A stretch of DNA of 5,263 nt from SCTG01 sp036005325 (GTDB lineage Bacteria > Nitrospirota > Nitrospiria > Nitrospirales > NS-4). Each line of letters begins with the position of its first letter. Within the stretch, counting starts at the first letter, position 1. The position numbers were made by a program, and so were the translations under genes. The stretch lies in contig DASYQR010000150.1 in the NCBI GenBank assembly GCA_036005325.1, positions 1 to 5,263 on the forward strand, in the 5' to 3' direction. The notes under the pieces were generated by a model that was given only the letters and a program-made list of their open reading frames with translations, searched no databases and was not told the origin of the DNA. Positions 1 to 4,960 of this stretch are shown here, in pieces.

Positions 1-196
1 GGTGGAAGATCACCTCACGCATATCGGCAAGTCGGTGGCCCGCGACCGGAAGGGTCGGTTCTTGCTCGAGCCCTCTACCTGCCAGGACTGTGAGTTCGTG
101 TTTCGCGGCCGCACCCGTCTGACCCGACCGAGCCGATGCCCGAAGTGCCGGAGCGAAGCGATTTCCCCGCCCCGGTTCTCGATCGAATCCCGGTGA
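1..196 (+). CDS. C-terminal part of HTH/zinc-ribbon transcriptional regulator (COG3357-like)
   Basis: This is the last 64 codons of a gene whose 5' end lies outside the window; the reading frame starts at base 2 and the stop is TGA at 194-196. Two cysteine pairs, CQDC (window residues 27-30) and CPKC (46-49), with an arginine-rich stretch between them (FRGRTRLTRPSRC), form a zinc ribbon. The residues before it (VEDHLTHIGKSV) look like the end of a winged-helix DNA-binding domain. This order, with a closing PPRFSIE, matches my recollection of the small archaeal and bacterial regulators of COG3357 (predicted HTH fused to a Zn ribbon). The first codon visible is GTG, but it aligns inside the family's helix region, so I read it as internal rather than as a start. 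The role is probably DNA binding in the cytoplasm; targets and signal are unknown. The family call is fairly firm, the function is not. Confidence 0.75.
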   Translation, partial: VEDHLTHIGKSVARDRKGRFLLEPSTCQDCEFVFRGRTRLTRPSRCPKCRSEAISPPRFSIESR

Positions 197-213
197 CTTT
201 CGAAACAGTTCGC

Positions 214-315
214 AATTTAGATTCACGGATGTATCCGTTTGGATTCATGCCTGACTGCTAGGGTTCCAGCCTCGATCCGCCGTATCATTCCCCTCTCCGC
301 ATAAATTTAGACTGA
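214..315 (+). repeat. Diverged direct repeat AATTTAGA-yTsA upstream of the sigma-54 promoter
   Basis: AATTTAGATTCA at 214-225 and AATTTAGACTGA at 304-315 match at 10 of 12 positions, are 90 bp apart and have the same orientation. Both are preceded by CGCA, directly in the first copy and with a few extra bases in the second. They lie about 180 and 90 bp before the predicted transcription start of the miniprotein gene. That is the range where enhancer-binding activators of sigma-54 promoters usually sit. The match could be chance in an AT-rich stretch, and no known activator consensus is recognised. Confidence 0.25.
225..238. repeat. 14-bp perfect palindrome (ACGGAT-GT-ATCCGT)
   Basis: Two 6-bp arms, ACGGAT at 225-230 and ATCCGT at 233-238, are separated by GT, 29 bp after the regulator's stop codon. 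As RNA it could fold into a 5-bp stem with a TGTA loop followed by TTTGGATT. That would be a weak terminator for the upstream gene because the T-run is only three long. As DNA it could instead be an operator half-site pair. The palindrome is seen directly; either role is inference. Confidence 0.4.
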
Positions 316-369
316 CATTTCAAATAGTTACAGTTGTTCCAGGCGACGCAATGTTGTGCTGTGCCGATG

Positions 370-385
370 TGGCATGCCGGTTGCT
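370..385 (+). promoter_or_regulatory. Sigma-54 (RpoN) -24/-12 promoter
   Basis: The 16 bases TGGCATGCCGGTTGCT match the RpoN consensus TGGCACG-N4-TTGCW at every specified position but one (T for C in the -24 block). The GG (371-372) and GC (383-384) are at the required spacing. Transcription should start near 396, giving an untranslated leader of about 60 bases before the ATG at 455. A 10-bp palindrome, ACTGGCCAGT (392-401), overlaps the predicted start. Sigma-54 promoters need an ATP-dependent activator bound upstream, so the downstream gene is probably tightly conditional. Position, orientation and a well-placed gene 70 bp downstream all support the call. Confidence 0.75.
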
Positions 386-454
386 CAGTGTACTGGCCAG
401 TGAGTGAAACGGAAAGATGAAACTTCAAATCAACGGTGAAAGGGGGTGAGCACA

Positions 455-589
455 ATGGCATGGGGAATCTTGATGACGGCGCTGACTCTGATCAGTATGC
501 TGGTGTTGGCGATCGTTGAAGCTTCGACGTCTGATGTGTACGAGTTGGTCTCTGAGAAAGAGGAGAGCGAGTTCAAGAAGGCGGCGTAG
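455..589 (+). CDS. Small single-pass membrane protein, 44 aa, unknown function
   Basis: The ORF runs from ATG 455-457 to TAG 587-589. GGGGGTGAG at 442-450 differs by one base from the ideal GGAGGTGA ribosome site and lies 8 bases from the ATG, which fixes the start. The protein begins MAWGILMTALTLISMLVLAI. Residues 4-21 form one hydrophobic helix without charged residues. After it comes a polar tail of about 23 residues rich in Glu and Lys (SEKEESEFKK). The helix lacks a positively charged N-region and an AxA site, so it reads as a membrane anchor rather than a cleaved signal peptide. The likely place is the inner membrane, with the tail on one face; topology cannot be fixed from so few residues. 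The gene stands alone between a sigma-54 promoter and a hairpin. I do not recognise a family. By analogy only, small one-helix proteins under RpoN control occur in envelope-stress systems such as Psp. Confidence 0.72.
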   Translation: MAWGILMTALTLISMLVLAIVEASTSDVYELVSEKEESEFKKAA

Positions 590-610
590 AGCCGAAAGGT
601 CCATCGCGCG

Positions 611-633
611 GGAAGAGCACGGCCGGCTCTTCC
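611..633. terminator. Hairpin between convergent genes, possible bidirectional terminator
   Basis: GGAAGAGC (611-618) pairs perfectly with GCTCTTCC (626-633) around a 7-base loop; a G-T pair at 610/634 could extend the stem to nine. It lies 21 bp after the miniprotein stop and 28 bp beyond the UPF0182 stop on the other strand, where a shared terminator is expected. Neither strand has a T-run after the stem, so it is not a canonical intrinsic terminator. It may act with Rho or as a 3' stabilising structure. Confidence 0.45.
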
Positions 634-661
634 TACCGATGAAGGGAATTCAGAAGTCCCG

Positions 662-3391
662 TCATTGCTTTGCCAGTTCTTCCAGCACAGCGCGCATCTT
701 TTTCAATTCCTCGCCATAGCGGGTCCAGTCCTGGTCGCGAAGGGCGGCTTGGGCCTTGTTGAAGTGGTCCAGAGCTTCCCTCGCGAGGGCGGTAGGAGCA
801 GAAGACAGCGGCGGCATGGATGCTCCGAGCGTTGTCGGCGGACCTTTCACGACCGCTGTCGGCAGTTTGTCGGAGGGCGCGGCTGCGCTTCCGAAAAGTC
901 CGGCGAGCGCTGTCTCAAGATTCTGCTCCATCCGTAACTGATTCCCATAAGCCACGATGACGCGGCGCAGCTCGGGCAGCGCCCCTTCCGACGCCGAGAG
1001 GTAAAGCGGTTGGACATAGAGCAGGGCGTCCTCGATCGGAATCGCCAGCAGGCTGCCCCGGATCGCCTGGGAGCCGCGCTGGCTCCAGAGGGTCAGTTGC
1101 TGCGAGATGGCCGAGTCCTGATCGATCCGCGCGTCCACCTGCCGCGGGCCATAGACCAGCTTCTTCTTCGGGAAGAGATACACGATTAACTTGCCGTAGT
1201 GCGGCACGTCGGAGCGGGCCGCGAGCCACGCGGCCATGTTGTCCCGCTTGGCCGGGGTGAAAGGGATCAGCAGAATGAACTCTTCCTTCGGCGTTTCCTT
1301 GGCGTTACTGGCCTTCGGCAGTTTCATGATCGTGTAGTAGGGTTCCATGTCCTTGTCTTGTTTCTTGGGGATGCTCCAGAGGTCTTCCTTGTTGTAGAAA
1401 ATCTGCGGGTCCTGCATGTGGTACGTCGCGAAGACATGGGACTGAATGGTGAACAAGTCCTGGGGATACCGCACGTGGGCCTTGAGGTCCGCGGGCATCT
1501 GCTCCAGCGGCTTGAGGAGGCCGGGGAAGATCCGCTGGTAGGCTTGGATCACAGGGTCCTTGGGATCGCTGACGTAGAGGTCGATGGAACCGTCATAGGC
1601 GTCCACCGCGGCCTTGACCGAGTTACGGATGTAGTTCCCCACGCGGCCGTAAGGCTGGGCGTACGGCATGTGGTCGCTGGTCGTATAGCCGTCCACGAGC
1701 CAGACGAGCCGTCCCTCTTTCGTGATGACGAGGTAAGGGTCCTGGTCGAGCTTGAGGTACGGCGCAACCTTCGCAACCCGTTCCCGGATGTGCCGATGGT
1801 AGAGAATGCGCGATTCTGGCGTGAGGTCGTTCGAGAGGAGGATCTTCAGACTGCCGAAGTAGGACGCGAACAGCAGTTTGCGGGGGAAAGAGAGTGCTGT
1901 TACGCCACCGCGGCCGGTGTAGGTGGCCGGCACGTTCTTTTCGCCCGAGGGATAGTCGAACTCCTCGGCCTTGCTCCGCACGAACACATATTCGTTGGGG
2001 ATCTCGCCGTAATAGATCTCAGGTCGGGTGACTTTGAGATCGATCGTCGAGACCGGTGGGATGTCCTGCATGAAAAACTCCGGCAGGCCCTCGCGCGAGA
2101 TGCGATTGACCGGCCCGAGGGCCACTCCGTAACCGTGGGTGTAAGTGAAATGCTCGTTGATCCAGATCCGGCTCGGGAGGTTCTTGTAAGACAGCTCGCG
2201 CGGCGAGATCATGACCTGCCGGTATTCGCCGTTGATCACGTACCGGTCGTTGTCCACGTCCACGAAGTCGTAGTACGTCCGGATCTGCTGGAGCTGACGG
2301 TAGGTGGCGAGCAGGGGACGGTGGTCCCAGAGCCGCACGTTTTTGATCGTCAGATCGTTGCGGGCGAGATCGGCGGCGGTGAGCTCCTGCTCGGCGGGAA
2401 AGACCTCCTCCTGGATGTCGTTGAGGCCGTAAGCCAGCCGCGTGAGCTTGATGTTCTCCGCGATGTAGGGCCGCTCCATCATGCTCTCGTTCGGCACGAC
2501 CTGGAACCGGTGCACGAACTCGGGATAGAGCGAGAGCCCCAGGGTTCCCACCGCGAGGGTCAGCCCGCCTAACAACAGTGCCGGTTGCCAGGTTCCTCGC
2601 GCGGCGAAGATCAGCAAGGCCAGGGCCGTGAGTGCGCAAAGGATGACCAGGCCGTACAAGATCGGCAGGGCAGCGTGGACGTCGGCATAGACTGCGCCGA
2701 AGACGACGCCCCGCCGGGAATAGAGCAGTTCATACGCGTCGAGCTGATACCCCCAGGCTTTCACGCCGAGCAGCATCGCAAGCAGGATTCCCAGGTGAAT
2801 GCGGGCCGGCTTTTCCACGTGGAAGATCCGAGGGCCGATCACGATCCCATGCGTAAGAAAATAGAGCACGCCCGTTCCGATCGTGGTGAAGAGCAAAAGG
2901 CCCAGGAGCCACTCCTGCAGGTACGTCAGGAAAGGCAAGGTGAAAACATAGAAACCTAAATCCTTGCCGAAGAGCGGTTCAGTCTGCCCGAAGGGGATGG
3001 CGTTACGAAAGAGCAGATAGGCTTCCCAATGGGCGGCGCCGCTGAGAGCCGCGATGAGAGCCAGAGCGGCGGCCGCCGCCCCAACCGTGGCGCCCAGCCG
3101 GCGTCGCAGCGGTTCTGCGAGCTGGAGGAGCACGAGGCTGTCCACCGTCCCCCAGTAGCGGGTCGGCTGTTGCCGACCCGCCCAGTACACGTTGGCGAAG
3201 AACATGAGGAAGAGGACCGCCCCGAACGTCCCGCCGACCACTGCCTGAGTGACCAGGATGGTCATGAAGACGGACTGGTAGCCGACCTCTCCGAACCAGA
3301 GCCAGTCCACATAGAGCGCGAGCGAATTACTCAGGGAGATAAGTAGCGCAACGAAGAGAACAAAAAGTAAGGCGAGCCGCGCTGTGCTCAC
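662..3391 (-). CDS. UPF0182 family membrane protein (COG1615), 909 aa
   Basis: The start is GTG (3391-3389) and the stop TGA (664-662). The length is normal for UPF0182 (PF03699), roughly 900-1000 residues. About seven membrane helices are visible near residues 5-27, 43-68, 101-120, 153-178, 198-214, 241-263 and 268-289. A soluble domain of about 620 residues follows, probably outside the cytoplasmic membrane. Family-typical blocks begin just after the last helix: FQVVPNESMMERPYI (296-310), TRLAYGL (317-323), RPLLATYRQLQQIRTYYDF (358-376), FTYTHGYG (415-422) and EIYYGE (458-463). The C-terminus is a short charged helix (about 865-909). The molecular function of the family is not established. 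The gene overlaps the stop of the DUF4124 gene by four bases, and no Shine-Dalgarno is visible before the GTG, so translation is probably coupled. It converges with the miniprotein gene, 72 bp from its stop. An in-frame hairpin at 3158-3181 is described separately. Confidence 0.95.
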   Translation of the reverse strand: MSTARLALLFVLFVALLISLSNSLALYVDWLWFGEVGYQSVFMTILVTQAVVGGTFGAVLFLMFFANVYWAGRQQPTRYWGTVDSLVLLQLAEPLRRRLGATVGAAAAALALIAALSGAAHWEAYLLFRNAIPFGQTEPLFGKDLGFYVFTLPFLTYLQEWLLGLLLFTTIGTGVLYFLTHGIVIGPRIFHVEKPARIHLGILLAMLLGVKAWGYQLDAYELLYSRRGVVFGAVYADVHAALPILYGLVILCALTALALLIFAARGTWQPALLLGGLTLAVGTLGLSLYPEFVHRFQVVPNESMMERPYIAENIKLTRLAYGLNDIQEEVFPAEQELTAADLARNDLTIKNVRLWDHRPLLATYRQLQQIRTYYDFVDVDNDRYVINGEYRQVMISPRELSYKNLPSRIWINEHFTYTHGYGVALGPVNRISREGLPEFFMQDIPPVSTIDLKVTRPEIYYGEIPNEYVFVRSKAEEFDYPSGEKNVPATYTGRGGVTALSFPRKLLFASYFGSLKILLSNDLTPESRILYHRHIRERVAKVAPYLKLDQDPYLVITKEGRLVWLVDGYTTSDHMPYAQPYGRVGNYIRNSVKAAVDAYDGSIDLYVSDPKDPVIQAYQRIFPGLLKPLEQMPADLKAHVRYPQDLFTIQSHVFATYHMQDPQIFYNKEDLWSIPKKQDKDMEPYYTIMKLPKASNAKETPKEEFILLIPFTPAKRDNMAAWLAARSDVPHYGKLIVYLFPKKKLVYGPRQVDARIDQDSAISQQLTLWSQRGSQAIRGSLLAIPIEDALLYVQPLYLSASEGALPELRRVIVAYGNQLRMEQNLETALAGLFGSAAAPSDKLPTAVVKGPPTTLGASMPPLSSAPTALAREALDHFNKAQAALRDQDWTRYGEELKKMRAVLEELAKQ
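3151..3187 (-). repeat. Perfect 10-bp hairpin flanked by 7-bp direct repeats inside the UPF0182 gene
   Basis: On the coding (-) strand GCGGGTCGGC (3181-3172), loop AACA and GCCGACCCGC (3167-3158) form a perfect GC-rich stem-loop. TACTGGG stands on both sides (3187-3181 and 3157-3151), exactly 30 bp apart, coding Tyr-Trp-(Ala or Gly) at residues 69-71 and 79-81. The element encodes the loop between membrane helices 2 and 3 (AGRQQPTRYW). No T-run follows, so it is not an intrinsic terminator. It could slow ribosomes after the second helix or be the relic of a small palindromic insertion. The structure is seen directly; the roles are inference. Confidence 0.6.
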
Positions 3392-3927
3392 TGAGAGATG
3401 GCGCTGGAAGGCACGCCTGCCCGGCGGGCCTCGTCGGTGATGGCGGAGATTTCGCGTTCCTTGTCGCGTATTTGCCGATCCACGGCACTGATTTGTGACG
3501 ATGCCTTTTCGACATCCTGGGGATCGATGGGGCGAGAGTGCTGATTTCGTTGGCCTAACAGGTTGTCGTACGCCTGTTGAGCTTGCTGGCGCTGTGTTCT
3601 GAGTTGTTCAAGTTGTTCTTGGGCGGCGAGGATCTGCTCCCGCCAATAATCAGGGTCTTGGGCTGGCGAGGATTCTGACGGGATGTCACCGGATTCAGGA
3701 GCACCGGGGACGGTCTGGAAATTCTTTCCCGAGCGATTTTCCTGGAAGCGTTTCGCCGACTTCCGGTATTCCGGCGGCACTTTCTCCAGGCTGTCGGCAA
3801 ACCCGACCGATCCGTTCTTGTCGGTCCACTGATAGGTCTCGGCGGATACGGAGGTATTGAGGAACAACACGAGCAGGGAAGCCAGGGCAAACGCGGCTAC
3901 GAATGGCGTTCTGCGGCAGAAAAGCAT
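3388..3927 (-). CDS. Exported DUF4124 / coiled-coil protein, 179 aa
   Basis: The ATG is at 3927-3925 and the TGA at 3390-3388. Residues 1-29 are a clear signal peptide: Arg-Arg at 5-6, a hydrophobic core (VAAFALASLLVLFL) and the cleavage motif SVSA before Glu30. The mature protein starts with a DUF4124 module (PF13511) at about 30-62: YQWTDKNGSVGFADS, then the PPEYR segment. A Pro/Ser-rich linker (about 70-92) follows, then a Gln/Glu/Arg-rich coiled coil (about 95-167) broken by a polar, proline-containing segment (about 129-138). The protein should be periplasmic. DUF4124 domains are common at the N-terminus of secreted proteins of unknown function. No other Met codon exists near the N-terminus, so the start is the only good one, yet its Shine-Dalgarno is poor (AAGG 12 bases upstream). 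The gene leads a two-gene operon with UPF0182 and ends in a GTGA overlap. Confidence 0.88.
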   Translation of the reverse strand: MLFCRRTPFVAAFALASLLVLFLNTSVSAETYQWTDKNGSVGFADSLEKVPPEYRKSAKRFQENRSGKNFQTVPGAPESGDIPSESSPAQDPDYWREQILAAQEQLEQLRTQRQQAQQAYDNLLGQRNQHSRPIDPQDVEKASSQISAVDRQIRDKEREISAITDEARRAGVPSSAISQ

Positions 3928-4009
3928 GCGCTATTCTAGCCTTGCTTTTGGGGTGAAAACAAGTTAACTAGATGACGGCTGAACATTCATGGGAGAATAA
4001 GGAAACCAC
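3928..4009. promoter_or_regulatory. Divergent intergenic region between two operons
   Basis: These 82 bases separate the start codons of the DUF4124 gene (-) and the cyclophilin-fold gene (+), so at least one promoter for each operon is expected here or inside the opposing gene. On the - strand TAGAAT (3938-3933) resembles a -10 box (5 of 6) but lies only five bases from the ATG and has just a weak TTGTTT-type -35, so any transcript from it would be nearly leaderless. On the + strand TTGCTT (3942-3947) is a possible -35, but no good -10 follows at 17 bp. AGTTAACT (3962-3969) is an 8-bp palindrome. No promoter is called with confidence. Confidence 0.4.
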
Positions 4010-4396
4010 ATGAGCGATGCGATGCTGCCGGTCAGGATCACGGTGGGCGCGGTGACCCTGGTGGCCGAGCTCAAGCCGACCCGTACGGCGAAGGCCATCT
4101 ATGAGCTCCTGCCCATCGAGACGGATATGCATGTCTGGGGGGAGGAGTTCTACTTCAAGGTCCCGTTCGTCAAGGACCATCGGGAAACGGCCACGCTCAA
4201 AGTGGCGGTCGGCGATATTGCGTACTGGGGCAACGGCCAGGCCGTCGCGATCTTCTTCGGTCGCACGCCCGTGAGCACCGGCCCCGATCCGGCGCCTGCC
4301 GATCGCGTCAACCTGATCGGCAAAATCAACGGTGACGCGACGGTTCTGCGCACCGCGATGGGCGCGACCAAAATCAAGATGGAGAAGGCGCCGTGA
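4010..4396 (+). CDS. Cyclophilin-like fold protein (COG2164 / PF04126, TM1367-like), 128 aa
   Basis: The ATG is at 4010, preceded by TAAGGA (3998-4003) at a 6-base distance; the stop is TGA 4394-4396. Family blocks in order are TARTAKAIYELLP-like residues at about 23-35 (here TRTAKAIYELLP, 24-35), the hallmark HVWGEEFYFKVP (41-52), GDIAYWGNGQAVAIFFGRTPVS (68-89) and VNLIGKI (100-106). These line up with the Thermotoga maritima TM1367 structure family as I recall it: a small beta-barrel of cyclophilin fold with its own conserved groove. Prolyl-isomerase activity should not be assumed. There is no signal peptide or membrane segment, so it is cytosolic. The length is slightly above the family's usual of about 120. 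It is first in a + operon and overlaps the next gene by four bases (GTGA). Confidence 0.9.
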   Translation: MSDAMLPVRITVGAVTLVAELKPTRTAKAIYELLPIETDMHVWGEEFYFKVPFVKDHRETATLKVAVGDIAYWGNGQAVAIFFGRTPVSTGPDPAPADRVNLIGKINGDATVLRTAMGATKIKMEKAP

Positions 4397-4674
4397 AGCT
4401 GTCCAAGGAGCGCGTGGCGTCCCTGGCGGCGTCCCTGGTGGACACGCTCACTGCCGGGGGGATGATCGAGCCGGTCGGAGATCGCAAGACCTTGATCGGA
4501 TCGCTGGAACGGATCATCACCGATGAGCTCAGCGTTGAAGACCGCATCAATGCGGAAGCCAAGGAACTCATGCGCAAGTACGAAGCCGAGATCGCCAAAG
4601 GCCACCTGAACGAACATCAAGTGTTCCTGATGATCAAAAAACAGTTGGTGAAGGAGAAAGGTGCGATCCTCTGA
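4393..4674 (+). CDS. DUF507 family protein, first copy, 93 aa
   Basis: The start is GTG 4393-4395, inside the stop region of the cyclophilin-fold gene (GTGA overlap), with GGAGAAGG at 4381-4388 as the ribosome site. The stop is TGA 4672-4674. The product is small, highly charged and mostly helical. LSKERVASLAASLVDTL (3-19), then IEPVGDRKTLIGSLERIITDELSVEDRIN (25-53) and KYEAEI (62-67) match the DUF507 pattern (PF04368), including the typical IEP..DR, EL..ED+I and MIKK+L+KE+G..L ending. There are no cysteines, no signal peptide and no membrane segment, so it should be cytosolic. The function of DUF507 is not known. It is followed immediately by a second, different DUF507 gene, which suggests the two products act together. 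Confidence 0.9.
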   Translation: MKLSKERVASLAASLVDTLTAGGMIEPVGDRKTLIGSLERIITDELSVEDRINAEAKELMRKYEAEIAKGHLNEHQVFLMIKKQLVKEKGAIL

Positions 4675-4952
4675 TGCTGCTGAGCGACGAGAAAGCCACG
4701 CATCTCTCGCACGTGATCCTCACCCACATCAAGAATCCGACCCAGGCGCGTCTGAAGTCGGAGGAGGTCGAGGTCCTGCGCGCGATCAAACGCCTGCTCG
4801 CTGCTGAGTTGAAGGTGGACGAAGAAGTGGACGCGCTTGTCAGACGGCGCTTGGCGTCCTATTCACGTCCACTGGCGGAGGGCTCGCCGGAATGGGAGAC
4901 CCTCTATCGCAAGACATTTGAAGACGAGATGCGCAAGCGGAAGAAAGCATAG
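4674..4952 (+). CDS. DUF507 family protein, second copy, 92 aa
   Basis: The ATG at 4674-4676 shares its A with the upstream TGA (TGATG); the stop is TAG 4950-4952. The nearest AGGAG (4652-4656) is 17 bases away, too far for normal initiation, although AAAGGT (4657-4662) is closer. Start by ribosome re-initiation after the first copy is therefore likely. Residues 3-17 (LSDEKATHLSHVILT), 35-49 (LRAIKRLLAAELKVD) and the end (GSPEWETLYRKTFEDEMRKRKK, positions 70-91) fit the DUF507 form with an EW..LY+K..E+EMRKR tail. It shares the LSxE opening and the I+R++..EL.V core with the first copy but diverges elsewhere. This indicates an old duplication rather than a recent tandem repeat. It is cytosolic and mainly helical; the function is unknown. 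Confidence 0.92.
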   Translation: MLLSDEKATHLSHVILTHIKNPTQARLKSEEVEVLRAIKRLLAAELKVDEEVDALVRRRLASYSRPLAEGSPEWETLYRKTFEDEMRKRKKA

Positions 4953-4960
4953 GTAATACC

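Noticed and set aside
312..340. CTGACA at 312-317 as a sigma-70 -35 box
   Set aside because: No acceptable -10 hexamer lies 16-18 bp downstream, and the sigma-54 element explains the gene better.
417..449. Ten-codon ORF (MKLQINGERG) in the leader of the miniprotein gene, ending within its ribosome site
   Set aside because: Its own purine stretch (GGAAAG) touches the ATG, leaving too little spacing for good initiation, and the peptide shows no attenuator-like codon run. It is possible as a regulatory uORF but unsupported.
644..660. GGGAATTC/GAAGTCCC imperfect inverted repeat next to the UPF0182 stop, considered as a terminator
   Set aside because: Only four pairs, a mismatch and two further pairs can form around a 3-base loop, and no T-run follows on either strand.
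516..719. 67-codon + frame overlapping the miniprotein and the end of UPF0182
   Set aside because: It is very Arg/Ser-rich, has no ribosome site, and runs through both the hairpin and the 3' end of the opposing gene. The 455-589 frame has the ribosome site and a plausible protein.
1199..2572. Open frame of 457 codons on the + strand, opposite the UPF0182 gene
   Set aside because: It is wholly antisense to a gene with strong family motifs. Its product is low in complexity, rich in Val, Arg, Glu, Asp and His, and shows no domain. Long antisense frames are expected opposite GC-rich coding sequence.
2019..2639. 206-codon open frame on the - strand inside the UPF0182 gene
   Set aside because: It is an out-of-frame shadow of the same strand, with an Arg/Gly/Ala/Pro-rich product typical of a shifted GC-rich gene.
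4150..4620. 156-codon - frame over the cyclophilin-fold and first DUF507 genes
   Set aside because: It is antisense to two genes with recognisable families, crosses their junction, and has no supporting start signal.
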